The notes under the pieces: generated by a model
Database searches by the model: none
Told to the model about the DNA's origin: nothing
The model's input: the letters and a program-made list of their open reading frames with translations, nothing else
Translations under genes and position numbers: made by a program
Part shown: piece by piece, positions 25,979-34,707 of the stretch
Position numbering within the stretch: position 1 is the first letter of the stretch
How the letters are laid out: every line of letters begins with the position of its first letter
Assembly: GCA_964544885.1 (NCBI GenBank)
Contig: CAZJDX010000001.1
Coordinates: 1 to 64,000, forward strand
DNA: 64,000 nucleotides
Direction of reading: 5' to 3'
Origin: QQVM01 sp964544885
Lineage (GTDB): Bacteria > Bacteroidota > Bacteroidia > AKYH767-A > 2013-40CM-41-45

Positions 25979-26632
25979 ATGTCAGCCAATTCCATCTTTC
26001 AGTATTTCACTCCCAAGGACAAGAAGTTCTATCCCCTCTTTGAGCAGGCTTCGAGCAACCTGGTTGCCATCTCGCGGGTCTTGTACGATGCCATGACCAC
26101 CTCTTCAACAGAAAAGCGACTGGAGAATATCCGCCAGATTGAGAAACTGGAACACGTCGGAGATGAAATCACCCATCAGATTTTCAATGAAGTGGCGAGT
26201 ACCTTCATCACTCCCTTCGACAGGGAAGACATACAGAAACTTGCTGCGGGCTTAGACGACATTATTGATTATATCCATGGATCCGCCAAACGCATCGAAT
26301 TGTATAAGGTTCAGACCATACATCCTTCCATGATCAAGCTGGCTGAACTGATCCTGCAATGTTCGGATGAACTGAACACGGCCATAGGCGCCCTGAGAAA
26401 TCTCAACGAAGGAAATATGATCAAGATAAGGGCTGCGCTTGTCAGGGTGAACAGTATTGAAAATCATGCCGATGATCTTTTTGACAATGCGGTTGCCAGA
26501 TTATTTGAAGAAGAAAAAAATGCCATTGAGATCATTAAGATCAAGGAAGTTCTCTCCGCGCTGGAAACTGCCACTGACAAGTGCGAAGATGTTGCCAATT
26601 CCCTCGAATCCATAATTGTTAAAAATTCCTAA
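25979..26632 (+). CDS. DUF47-family PhoU-like phosphate transport accessory protein
   Basis: From the ATG at 25979 the protein has 217 residues, all predicted helical, with the DUF47 pattern: FYPLFEQASSNLVAISRVLY, KLEHVGDEITHQIFNEVAST and DREDIQKLAAGLDDIIDYI. The acidic ExxxDxxxH-like patches match the metal-binding bundles of PhoU. DUF47 genes lie next to Pit-type transporters in many bacteria, as here with 23 bases between, and the protein is expected to regulate that transporter. The frame's first 25 residues lie upstream of the promoter and are excluded. Confidence 0.92.
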   Translation: MSANSIFQYFTPKDKKFYPLFEQASSNLVAISRVLYDAMTTSSTEKRLENIRQIEKLEHVGDEITHQIFNEVASTFITPFDREDIQKLAAGLDDIIDYIHGSAKRIELYKVQTIHPSMIKLAELILQCSDELNTAIGALRNLNEGNMIKIRAALVRVNSIENHADDLFDNAVARLFEEEKNAIEIIKIKEVLSALETATDKCEDVANSLESIIVKNS

Positions 26633-26655
26633 CCCAGGCAGCCAAAGCATTTTAT

Positions 26656-27645
26656 ATGGAGTTGATCATTGTTGTCATTATTCTGGCTCTCATCTTTGAT
26701 TTTATCAATGGCTTTCACGATGCGGCGAATTCTATCGCTACCATAGTTTCCACTCAGGTACTCTCTCCTTTAAGCGCGGTGATATGGGCTGCCATGTTCA
26801 ATTTCCTTGCCTACTGGATTTTTGAGTTGAAGGTGGCAGATACCGTAGCCAAAACGGTACGGCCTGAGAATATTACACTTACTGTGGTGCTTGCCGGTAT
26901 CATTGCCGCTATTATCTGGAATCTTTTCACCTGGAAAATGGGAATTCCTTCCAGCTCATCCCACACACTGATCGGTGGATTTGCAGGTGCCGGCATAGCC
27001 CATGGCGGTACCTTTGACGCGATTCAGCTGAGCAAGGTCATGCCGACAGTTTACTTTATCATTCTTGCACCGGTTATAGGCATGATCATCTCCTATATCT
27101 TTTCCATTCTCACCTTAATTGTCTGCCGGAATGCAAATCCGTATAAAGTTGACAAAATATTCAGAAGGCTTCAGCTGGTTTCATCCGCTGCCTATAGTCT
27201 TGGTCATGGTGGTAATGATGCCCAGAAGGTGATGGGTATCATCGCGGCAGCCATGATGGCAAATGGTATGATCGGCAGTATCCATGAACTCCCCGAATGG
27301 GTTCCTTTGGCTTGTTACTCAGCCATTGCACTGGGCACCATGTTCGGGGGTTGGAGAATTGTGAAAACCATGGGACAGAAGATCACCAAACTCACTCCTT
27401 TTGAAGGTTTCAGTGCGGAGACAGCGGGCGCCATCACGCTCTTTGGCACGCAGCATTTTAAAATACCTGTGAGTACCACACATACAATAACCGGCTCCAT
27501 CATCGGAGTCGGTGTAACCAAGAGAGTGAGCGCCGTTCGCTGGGGAGTTACGCTGGAACTTATCTGGGCATGGATTCTCACCATACCTGTTTCCGCTCTC
27601 CTCGCCGCCGGAATTTTTTATTTCATTCATATGTTTCTGCCCTGA
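26656..27645 (+). CDS. pit: Inorganic phosphate transporter, Pit family
   Basis: A 329-residue membrane protein with the two duplicated Pit signatures: GFHDAANSIATIVSTQVL near the N-terminus and GHGGNDAQKVMGII in the middle, plus SSSHTLIGGFAGAGIAHGG and STTHTITGSIIGVG. About ten membrane helices. It takes up phosphate (or metal-phosphate) with a cation gradient. It is co-transcribed with the upstream DUF47 gene. Confidence 0.95.
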   Translation: MELIIVVIILALIFDFINGFHDAANSIATIVSTQVLSPLSAVIWAAMFNFLAYWIFELKVADTVAKTVRPENITLTVVLAGIIAAIIWNLFTWKMGIPSSSSHTLIGGFAGAGIAHGGTFDAIQLSKVMPTVYFIILAPVIGMIISYIFSILTLIVCRNANPYKVDKIFRRLQLVSSAAYSLGHGGNDAQKVMGIIAAAMMANGMIGSIHELPEWVPLACYSAIALGTMFGGWRIVKTMGQKITKLTPFEGFSAETAGAITLFGTQHFKIPVSTTHTITGSIIGVGVTKRVSAVRWGVTLELIWAWILTIPVSALLAAGIFYFIHMFLP

Positions 27646-27662
27646 TAAATCCGGGATTTATC
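27644..27662 (+). other. Small hairpin at the pit stop codon
   Basis: GATAAATC (27644-27651) and GATTTATC (27655-27662) pair perfectly around CGG, starting in the stop codon of pit. No T-tract follows, so it is at best a weak or processing-type end. The 270 bases that follow up to acpP contain another partial pairing (ACCGGAC near 27671 with GTCCGGA near 27723) and could be a structured leader, but I recognise no known RNA family. Confidence 0.35.
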
Positions 27663-27888
27663 CTGAAGAAGACCGGACGCAGGTCAGTGATGGAGCTAAG
27701 GAGAGGTATAAAGTTCAGGATAGTCCGGACACCGTTTTCTCCCTGGAACTCACCCCTTGAAGCCTTCCCGGTAAGTCAAATTCGATTTTTCCCTGAAATA
27801 ATTGTCAAGTATTTGCCGCTCAGACAGATAAATGTAGATAAGAAAGCCCTTAATACGCTCAGTATTTTGATTTTAAGGTGAATAAATT

Positions 27889-27896
27889 TTACTTTG
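27889..27896 (+). promoter_or_regulatory. Bacteroidota -7 promoter element of acpP
   Basis: TTACTTTG, 7 of 8 to TAnnTTTG, lies 36 bases before the acpP ATG, with TTTTGA (about 27866-27871) upstream as a candidate -33 box. Confidence 0.55.
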
Positions 27897-27932
27897 CACC
27901 ACATTTTAAATCAAAACTTAAAAAGGATTATC

Positions 27933-28169
27933 ATGTCAGACATTGCTGCAAAAGTTAAATCTATCATCATCGACAAACTTGGCGTAGATGAGAAAGAAGT
28001 GAACCCTGAGGCCAGTTTCACCAACGACCTCGGTGCGGATTCGCTCGATACCGTTGAACTTATTATGGAATTTGAAAAGGAGTTCAACATCGCGATTCCG
28101 GATGACCAGGCTGAAAAAATTTCTACTGTTGGTCAGGCTATTGAATATATTGAGAAGAATACCAAGTAA
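27933..28169 (+). CDS. acpP: Acyl carrier protein
   Basis: A 78-residue acidic helical protein. Ser37 in DLGADSLDTVELIMEFEKEF carries the phosphopantetheine arm that holds growing acyl chains. The frame opens 13 codons earlier at 27894, but that stretch overlaps the promoter; the ATG at 27933, preceded by AAAAAGGA, is the real start. The following fabF gene (104 bases later) completes the usual acpP-fabF pair. Confidence 0.97.
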   Translation: MSDIAAKVKSIIIDKLGVDEKEVNPEASFTNDLGADSLDTVELIMEFEKEFNIAIPDDQAEKISTVGQAIEYIEKNTK

Positions 28170-28273
28170 TATTTTTCACAAGATCCGCTTCCTTTTCTCT
28201 TCGGGGCGGATTTTGTTTTCTTCCAGCGGATTCTGTTCCATCACAGAACAGATACAAATTTAAATCACAAGGG

Positions 28274-29524
28274 ATGCAACTGAAACGAGTCGTAGTGACA
28301 GGTCTGGGTGCGCTGACACCACTGGGAAACTCAGCCGAAGCTTATTGGCAAGGTCTGCTCGGCGGCGTGAGTGGCGCAGCACCTATCACCAAATTTGATG
28401 CTTCCAAATTCAAGACCCGTTTTGCCTGTGAGGTAAAAGGATTTGATCCGAATGATTTTTTTGAGAGAAAGGAAGGTAGGAAACTGGATGGTTTTTCCCA
28501 GTATGCGCTGGTGGTTGCCGACCAGGCGATAAAGGATTCCGGAATTGATCTGGAAAAGGTCAACCATGACAGGGTCGGAGTAATTTGGGGTTCAGGAATT
28601 GGCGGACTAAAAACTTTTCAGGATGAAGTGATCGCCTTTGGAAAAGGTGACGGCACACCGCGATTCAATCCCTTTTTCATTCCAAAGATGATTGCTGATA
28701 TCGCTTCAGGACACATATCGATAAAGTATGGATTCCGTGGCCCGAATTTCACCACAGTTTCAGCCTGCGCATCCTCAACCAACGCCCTGATTGATGCTTT
28801 CACCTATATCCGGCTGGGAAAAGCGAATATCATAGTTTCCGGAGGCTCGGAATCAACAGTAAACGAAACCTGTGTCGGTGGATTCAATGCGCTGCAGGCC
28901 CTTTCACAACGCAATGATGATCCTTCAACCGCTTCGAGACCTTTTGATCTCGACCGTGACGGATTTGTAATGGGAGAAGGCGCCGGTTGTATTATCCTGG
29001 AAGAACTTGAACACGCCAAAGCAAGAGGCGCAAAGATCTATGCTGAAATTGTCGGTGGAGGTATGTCTGCCGATGCTTATCACATGACTGCTCCGCATCC
29101 GGATGGCCTGGGCGCTGCCAATGTGATGAATGCTGCTCTTGAAGATGCGGGGATGAAACCCGCCGACATCGATTATATCAATGTTCATGGTACTTCCACT
29201 CCTATCGGAGATCCTCAGGAAATAAAGGCGATACAAACAGTTTTTGGCAATGATGCCTACAGGCTGAATATCAGCTCGACCAAATCAATGACCGGTCATT
29301 TGCTTGGAGCCGCCGGTGCCATTGAAGCCATCGCGGCCATTTTATCGGTACAGAACGACATAGTTCCTCCTACTATTAATCATTTCACGGATGACCCCGC
29401 CTTTGATCCAAAACTGAATCTTACTTTTGGAAAGGCACAAAAGAGAACTGTGAGGGCCGCACTCAGCAATACTTTTGGCTTTGGCGGACATAATGCTTCC
29501 GTGATCTTCCGGAAATATTCCTGA
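28274..29524 (+). CDS. fabF: 3-oxoacyl-ACP synthase II
   Basis: Condenses malonyl-ACP with acyl-ACP in fatty acid elongation. The catalytic triad is present: Cys165 in TVSACASSTNAL, His in INVHGTSTPIGD and His in STKSMTGHLLGAAGAIE. The N-terminal RVVVTGLGALTPLG and C-terminal SNTFGFGGHNASVIF are standard. 416 residues, full length. It follows acpP and precedes rnc, a common order in Bacteroidota. Confidence 0.97.
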   Translation: MQLKRVVVTGLGALTPLGNSAEAYWQGLLGGVSGAAPITKFDASKFKTRFACEVKGFDPNDFFERKEGRKLDGFSQYALVVADQAIKDSGIDLEKVNHDRVGVIWGSGIGGLKTFQDEVIAFGKGDGTPRFNPFFIPKMIADIASGHISIKYGFRGPNFTTVSACASSTNALIDAFTYIRLGKANIIVSGGSESTVNETCVGGFNALQALSQRNDDPSTASRPFDLDRDGFVMGEGAGCIILEELEHAKARGAKIYAEIVGGGMSADAYHMTAPHPDGLGAANVMNAALEDAGMKPADIDYINVHGTSTPIGDPQEIKAIQTVFGNDAYRLNISSTKSMTGHLLGAAGAIEAIAAILSVQNDIVPPTINHFTDDPAFDPKLNLTFGKAQKRTVRAALSNTFGFGGHNASVIFRKYS

Positions 29525-29553
29525 AATACGTCGTAAAGCAAAACCGTCCCTGC

Positions 29554-30273
29554 TTGAATTTAATAAATCCCATCAGGTCACTCTTTTCAAAGGATAAAAA
29601 ATTTATTTCCGCCCTGAAGAACCTGCTGGGTTTTAGCCCCGGAAATATTGCAGTTTATAAACTGGCCTTCCGCCACCGTTCTGTCGCTTTCGAGCATGCA
29701 AGCGGTATTAAGCTCAGCAATGAAAGACTGGAATACCTTGGAGACGCGGTACTTGGAACCATTGTCGCTGAAATGCTTTTCAGGAAATATCCTTACAAGG
29801 AAGAAGGATTTCTAACCGAGATGAGGAGCAGGATTGTGAACCGGGATCATTTGAATAAACTGGCTATGAAACTGGGCATAGATCAGATGATGAATAATTT
29901 TATTGATCCGGGAGCGAAGACCCGATCTGCCTATGGTGACGCGTTTGAAGCACTGATCGGCGCTGTTTATCTCGACAAAGGCTATAATGCCACAAAAAAA
30001 TTCATAGCCAACCGGATCGTACGAAACCATGTTGATCTTGATGAAATTGAAAATCAGGATGTAAATTTCAAAAGCCGGCTCATCAACTGGTCGCAGCGTG
30101 AAAAAAAGAAAGTTGAGTTTGAATTTTTAGAGGAGGTTGACAATGGCGGAAAACGACTTTTGAGGGTTCGTTTAATGGTTGACGGACAAGAGATGAGTCG
30201 CGGCGAAGACTTTTCAAAGAAAAGAGCCGAACAGATAGCCGCCGAAAAAGCATGTACGATGCTGGGGCTCTGA
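29554..30273 (+). CDS. rnc: Ribonuclease III
   Basis: Double-strand RNA endonuclease for rRNA and mRNA processing. The 239-residue protein has the catalytic signature NERLEYLGDAVLGTIVAEML and the second acidic set in YGDAFEALIGAVYLDKGY, then a C-terminal double-stranded RNA-binding domain (FKSRLINWSQREKKK to AEKACTMLGL). The only start that keeps the N-terminal helix is a TTG at 29554; no in-frame ATG lies between it and the end of fabF, and no clear Shine-Dalgarno sequence precedes it. Weak initiation may keep levels low. Confidence 0.95.
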   Translation: MNLINPIRSLFSKDKKFISALKNLLGFSPGNIAVYKLAFRHRSVAFEHASGIKLSNERLEYLGDAVLGTIVAEMLFRKYPYKEEGFLTEMRSRIVNRDHLNKLAMKLGIDQMMNNFIDPGAKTRSAYGDAFEALIGAVYLDKGYNATKKFIANRIVRNHVDLDEIENQDVNFKSRLINWSQREKKKVEFEFLEEVDNGGKRLLRVRLMVDGQEMSRGEDFSKKRAEQIAAEKACTMLGL

Positions 30274-30476
30274 TACAGAGATCCGGGATTCAGAATTTTA
30301 ATCAGCCGGAATTCTCAAGGAGCCGACACTGTATATATAACACTGACTTTCCCTTCTACTTTACTCAACCATTAACAACATCTTTCAAGACATATCTTGT
30401 GGCCGGTAAGGTTTATCAACTTTAGATTCTTCTCTTCTTTCATCCTCAAATCCTTACCTTCACAGAAAAATAGGGT

Positions 30477-30899
30477 ATGGCTAAAACAGTTCTGAAAATT
30501 GAGGAGGAAGACCGTTACGACTTTTATCTTTTCGGAATTGCGAGTCAGGTTAAAGATTATCTGTTATGCCATGCGGTGAACCAGAAACTTGACATCTCTT
30601 TAGTGCGGCAGGAAGACTTTGACATATTCAATCAAAAGCGAATGGAAGAACAGGGTTTCTCTTTTTTCCGCTATGATTCCGAAGACGATGATCAGATCTG
30701 CCTGGTTTCAAACCGCAGTTCAAAAGGATTGTTGATACCCGAACAAAAGCAAATGGATTACTTTCTGATGATCCGTCCTGCCAAGATGCGCGTGGAAGAA
30801 TCCACCATCATTGAGCAACTGAAGCAGACTCAGGTAATATTAGGTGTTTATAAACTAAATGTAATGAGTCTTAAGTCAAGGGCAAATCTGGTCTTTTGA
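30477..30899 (+). CDS. IPExxxVDY-family protein
   Basis: A 140-residue protein with the family-naming motif as LIPEQKQMDYFLM (IPExxxMDY here, Met for Val). The family is found in Bacteroidota, typically near rnc and pyk as here; its function is not known. It starts DRYDFYLFGIASQVKDYLLC, predicted mixed alpha/beta and cytoplasmic. Placement between rnc and pyk supports the assignment. Confidence 0.9.
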   Translation: MAKTVLKIEEEDRYDFYLFGIASQVKDYLLCHAVNQKLDISLVRQEDFDIFNQKRMEEQGFSFFRYDSEDDDQICLVSNRSSKGLLIPEQKQMDYFLMIRPAKMRVEESTIIEQLKQTQVILGVYKLNVMSLKSRANLVF

Positions 30900-30951
30900 A
30901 TGTTCTGCCAAAGGAAGACTAAACCGTTAAATCATTCATCATTTGAACAGC

Positions 30952-32379
30952 ATGCTCCCGAATAATAAAACTAAAATTGTAGCTACGATCGGACCATCGT
31001 CCTCTTCACCTGAAGTTTTGAAAGACCTGATTGAAAGCGGTGTGAATGTCTGCCGTATAAACCTTTCTCACGGAGACTATAAGGAGCATGAGAAAATCAT
31101 CCGATCAATCCGGGAGATCAGCAAGGAAATGGGGGTGCATGCGGCAATTCTTGTGGACCTGCAGGGACCCAAATTAAGAATAGGAGATATTGCCGACAAA
31201 AAAGTCGAACTGACAGCCGGACAAAGCATCACCTTCACTACGCATGAATGCACCGGCACCGGCAGTTTGCTCTTTATGAATTACCGGCAGTTTCCGCAGG
31301 ATGTCAGAATCGGGGATGTGGTTCTCATTGATGATGGAAAGATCCAGTTGAGGGTAACAGAAACCAATGGCAAGGATGAAGTCAAAGCAGTAATCGAAAG
31401 CGGGGGTCCTTTAACGGGAAGAAAAGGAGTTAACCTGCCCAATACAAAAATTTCCTTGCCCAGTCTTACCGAAAAGGATCTTGAAGATCTTGAATTTGCG
31501 CTCCAGCAGGAAATTGACTGGATAGGACTTTCATTTGTGCGCAATGCGGGTGATATACTCGATCTGAAGAAGAGGATTTCGGCAGCCGGTAAGCGTACAC
31601 GTGTCATTGCCAAGATCGAAAAACCTGAAGCTCTTGAAGAGATTGATAAGATTATAAAAGAAACAGATGCGCTCATGGTGGCAAGAGGTGATTTAGGCGT
31701 TGAGTTACCGATGGAGCAAGTCCCCATCATACAGAAAATGCTGGTTGAGAAATGTATCCGCGCTTCGAAACCGGTTATTATCGCTACGCAGATGATGGAA
31801 AGCATGATCACCAACTTCTCTCCTACCAGAGCGGAAGTAAATGACGTAGCCAACTCCGTGATGGATGGCGCTGATGCCGTTATGCTCAGTGGTGAAACAT
31901 CTGTCGGAAAACATCCTGTCAAAGTGGTTGAATATATGCGCAAAATAATCGCCATGGTTGAGGCCAATTCATTCCGCTATAACAGAAATTATCAGCCAGA
32001 CATTTTCAGCGAAACTTTTATTTCTGACTCTGTCTGCTATAATGCCTGTGTGATGGCTTCACAGGTCGGAGCCAATGCCATTGTAGGCATGACACGTTCC
32101 GGATATACCGCCTACAAGGTAGCCGCACAAAGACCGCAGGCTGATATTTTTATTTTTACGGATGTGCCGGCACTTCTCAGTGTGCTCAGCCTCATATGGG
32201 GTGTTCACGGATTCTATTACGACAGGAACGTTCCAACTGACCAGACCATTTCTGAACTGCAGCAGATATTGAAGGAAAAAATGGTGCTGAAGAAAGGTGA
32301 TCTTGTCATTAACCTGGCAAGCGTACCTCTTGAAGAACAGGGAAGAACCAACATGATCAAACTGGGTGTCGTAAAATAA
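30952..32379 (+). CDS. pyk: Pyruvate kinase
   Basis: Makes pyruvate and ATP from phosphoenolpyruvate in glycolysis. Visible signatures are KIVATIGPSSSSPEVL, CRINLSHGDYKEH, the active-site IAKIEKPEALEEIDKII with its Lys, and MVARGDLGVELPMEQVPIIQ. A C-terminal allosteric domain of normal length follows. The ATG at 30952 is chosen over a TTG three codons upstream. Confidence 0.97.
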   Translation: MLPNNKTKIVATIGPSSSSPEVLKDLIESGVNVCRINLSHGDYKEHEKIIRSIREISKEMGVHAAILVDLQGPKLRIGDIADKKVELTAGQSITFTTHECTGTGSLLFMNYRQFPQDVRIGDVVLIDDGKIQLRVTETNGKDEVKAVIESGGPLTGRKGVNLPNTKISLPSLTEKDLEDLEFALQQEIDWIGLSFVRNAGDILDLKKRISAAGKRTRVIAKIEKPEALEEIDKIIKETDALMVARGDLGVELPMEQVPIIQKMLVEKCIRASKPVIIATQMMESMITNFSPTRAEVNDVANSVMDGADAVMLSGETSVGKHPVKVVEYMRKIIAMVEANSFRYNRNYQPDIFSETFISDSVCYNACVMASQVGANAIVGMTRSGYTAYKVAAQRPQADIFIFTDVPALLSVLSLIWGVHGFYYDRNVPTDQTISELQQILKEKMVLKKGDLVINLASVPLEEQGRTNMIKLGVVK

Positions 32380-32417
32380 TACCGAAAGGACAACAAAAAA
32401 ATAAATCCAAGCCAACT

Positions 32418-33461
32418 ATGAGTTTAAATATTCCATTACTGAAAGAGATCTGTGAAACCGCCGGCGCACCCGGATTTGAAAACCGGATCCGTGAAATTGT
32501 TCTCCGGGAAGTCAGGCCTCTTGTTGATTCCGTCACGGTTGATAAACTCGGAAATGTAACGGCGTTGAAGCGAGGAAAGCAACAAAAAAAAGTCATGATC
32601 GCCGCCCATATGGATGAGATCGGATTTATGGTAACCCATATTGACGAAAACGGATTTCTGCGATTTCATACACTGGGTGGATTTGATCCTAAAACTCTGA
32701 CAGCACAAAGGGTGATTGTACACGGAAAAAAAGACCTGACAGGTGTTATGGGAAGTAAACCAATTCACATCATGACTCCGGAAGAAAGGAATAAGGTCCC
32801 CCAGATACAGGATTATTTCATTGATCTGGGCATGCCCAAAGAAGAAGTGGACAAATACGTTTCGGTAGGCAATCCGATCACCAGGCAGAGGGAACTCATT
32901 GAAATGGGCAATTGTGTAAACTGCAAATCGATTGATAACAGGGTTTCTGTTTTTATTCTTATTGAATCACTGAGACAACTGAAACACTCTCCATACGATG
33001 TATACGGTGTGTTTACCGTTCAGGAAGAGGTGGGACTGCGGGGAGCAAGTGTCGCTGCGCATCATATAGAACCTGATTTTGGATTCGGCCTTGACACTAC
33101 CATTGCCTATGATGTTCCGGGTTCCAAAGCCCATGAACAGGTTACGAGTCTGGGAGGCGGAGCAGGGATCAAGATCATGGATTCTTCCACCATCTGTGAT
33201 GCACGAATGGTGGAGTTCATGAAAATGACCGCTGACAAGGCTAAAATAAAATGGCAACCGGAGATCCTCCAGGCCGGCGGAACCGATACGGCAGGCATCC
33301 AACGAATGGGTAAAACAGGCGCTATTGCAGGGGCTATATCCATTCCGACAAGACATATTCACCAGGTTATTGAAATGGCCGATAAAAATGACATCAACAG
33401 CTGTATAGAACTGCTTACGGTCTGCATACAGGAACTGGACAGCTATGATTGGTCCTTCTGA
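32418..33461 (+). CDS. M42-family metallopeptidase (glutamyl aminopeptidase-like)
   Basis: A 347-residue dinuclear-zinc aminopeptidase of the M42 family. Metal ligands and base are visible: AAHMDEIGFM (His), KSIDNRVSVF (bridging Asp), TVQEEVGLRGA (Glu pair), GLDTTIAYD (Asp) and IPTRHIHQVIE (His). These enzymes form dodecameric shells that trim peptides in the cytoplasm. It starts 38 bases after pyk. Confidence 0.93.
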   Translation: MSLNIPLLKEICETAGAPGFENRIREIVLREVRPLVDSVTVDKLGNVTALKRGKQQKKVMIAAHMDEIGFMVTHIDENGFLRFHTLGGFDPKTLTAQRVIVHGKKDLTGVMGSKPIHIMTPEERNKVPQIQDYFIDLGMPKEEVDKYVSVGNPITRQRELIEMGNCVNCKSIDNRVSVFILIESLRQLKHSPYDVYGVFTVQEEVGLRGASVAAHHIEPDFGFGLDTTIAYDVPGSKAHEQVTSLGGGAGIKIMDSSTICDARMVEFMKMTADKAKIKWQPEILQAGGTDTAGIQRMGKTGAIAGAISIPTRHIHQVIEMADKNDINSCIELLTVCIQELDSYDWSF

Positions 33462-33561
33462 TCCGTCCCTGAATTCACCAAATAATTAACAAAAATATTT
33501 TTTACTTCGGAATGTGCCCTTAAATTTGAAGGGAGCTGTCTGATCAGCCGGATACTGTCAA

Positions 33562-34656
33562 ATGCAAAAGTCCTTCAGTCTGACCGAGGTTCAAAAAAAA
33601 TTTTTTGACTACACGAACGATGCCGTCATCGTTACCGACTTTAACGGAAGTATCTGGTATATCAATAACGCCTTTCTTTCCTTATCCGGATTCAGCGATA
33701 CAGAGGTGATCAATCAAAACTTTACCTCTCTTAATTGTGGTAATCCTGTTTCCTTTCACGACATAGTAAGGATCTTATCCATTCATCATATTCTGCTGGA
33801 CAAGATAAATTGTAATTCCTCAAAAGGAAATGCCTTGAAACTTGCTGCCAGCTATTCTTTTTTAAAAGAGCTGGGAAAAGGACCAACCGGCGTCTTGATC
33901 GTACTGAGAAATGACACTCCTGAATCGGAAGAGGATAAAGCCTTCTTAAAGGAGCATCAGAAACTCTTAAGTTCTCTGTCCTTCAGAACAGACGAATTTT
34001 ATATGATTTATGATATAAAGAACTGGCGGAATATTTATTGCGGAGAAAATGTAGAAAACATCCTTGGCTGGTCGTCTTCAGATTTTGTGAATGGAAGCTG
34101 GGCATTTTCTCTGGCCACAACACATCCGGATGATATGGAAATTCTTACGGTTCAATTCCGGATGGAAGTAGAAAAAAGACGACATCGCGAAAACATGCTG
34201 GACGAAACACCTTTTGCGTTTGAATACAGGAAGAGTCATAAAAACGGCAACTGGAAATGGCTCAGAACAGAAAGTACGGTGATATGCCGTGACGATAATG
34301 GTGAGCTGCGCTATGTACTTAATGCGATAAAGGATATCGGAAAAGAAAGACTCAGATCCGGGCTCAGAGAAAATCAGGACCTTGAAGAAATCCTGCGAAC
34401 CGGTCTGGAGCATCTTCATTTCTCAACTCTCAAAAACGGATCAGGGAAAGTACTTACAGCCGGCTCAACACTTACGCAGCGTGAATCAGAAATTCTCAAC
34501 TATGTAAAGGCGGGGTTGTCAACCAAGGAAATTGCAGAAAAACTTTCTCTGACGGTAAATACAATTAACACTTACAGGAAAAACATCATGATTAAATTAC
34601 ATGCCAGAAACACAGCGGAGCTGGTGAAGATCGCTATGGAATACAATCTGGGTTAG
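33562..34656 (+). CDS. PAS-LuxR transcriptional regulator
   Basis: The 364-residue protein has an N-terminal PAS domain (VIVTDFNGSIWYINNAFLSL), a second PAS-like domain (DEFYMIYDIKNWRNIYCGEN, then ILGWSSSDFVNG and FEYRKSHKNGNWKWL), and a C-terminal LuxR helix-turn-helix (LTQRESEILNYVKAGLSTKE, IAEKLSLTVNTINTYRKNIM). No phospho-acceptor receiver is present, so it probably responds to a small ligand or redox/light through PAS. TTACTTCG (33502-33509) could be its promoter. The next gene is a paralogue. Confidence 0.88.
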   Translation: MQKSFSLTEVQKKFFDYTNDAVIVTDFNGSIWYINNAFLSLSGFSDTEVINQNFTSLNCGNPVSFHDIVRILSIHHILLDKINCNSSKGNALKLAASYSFLKELGKGPTGVLIVLRNDTPESEEDKAFLKEHQKLLSSLSFRTDEFYMIYDIKNWRNIYCGENVENILGWSSSDFVNGSWAFSLATTHPDDMEILTVQFRMEVEKRRHRENMLDETPFAFEYRKSHKNGNWKWLRTESTVICRDDNGELRYVLNAIKDIGKERLRSGLRENQDLEEILRTGLEHLHFSTLKNGSGKVLTAGSTLTQRESEILNYVKAGLSTKEIAEKLSLTVNTINTYRKNIMIKLHARNTAELVKIAMEYNLG

Positions 34657-34707
34657 AGGCTACTTTTTATTAATTCAACCGGTGCAAAGCAACGTTGATT
34701 CGAAAAC

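Noticed and set aside
31281..31967. A 228-codon minus-strand frame within pyk
   Set aside because: Antisense shadow of pyruvate kinase, Ser/Ile-rich and without motif.
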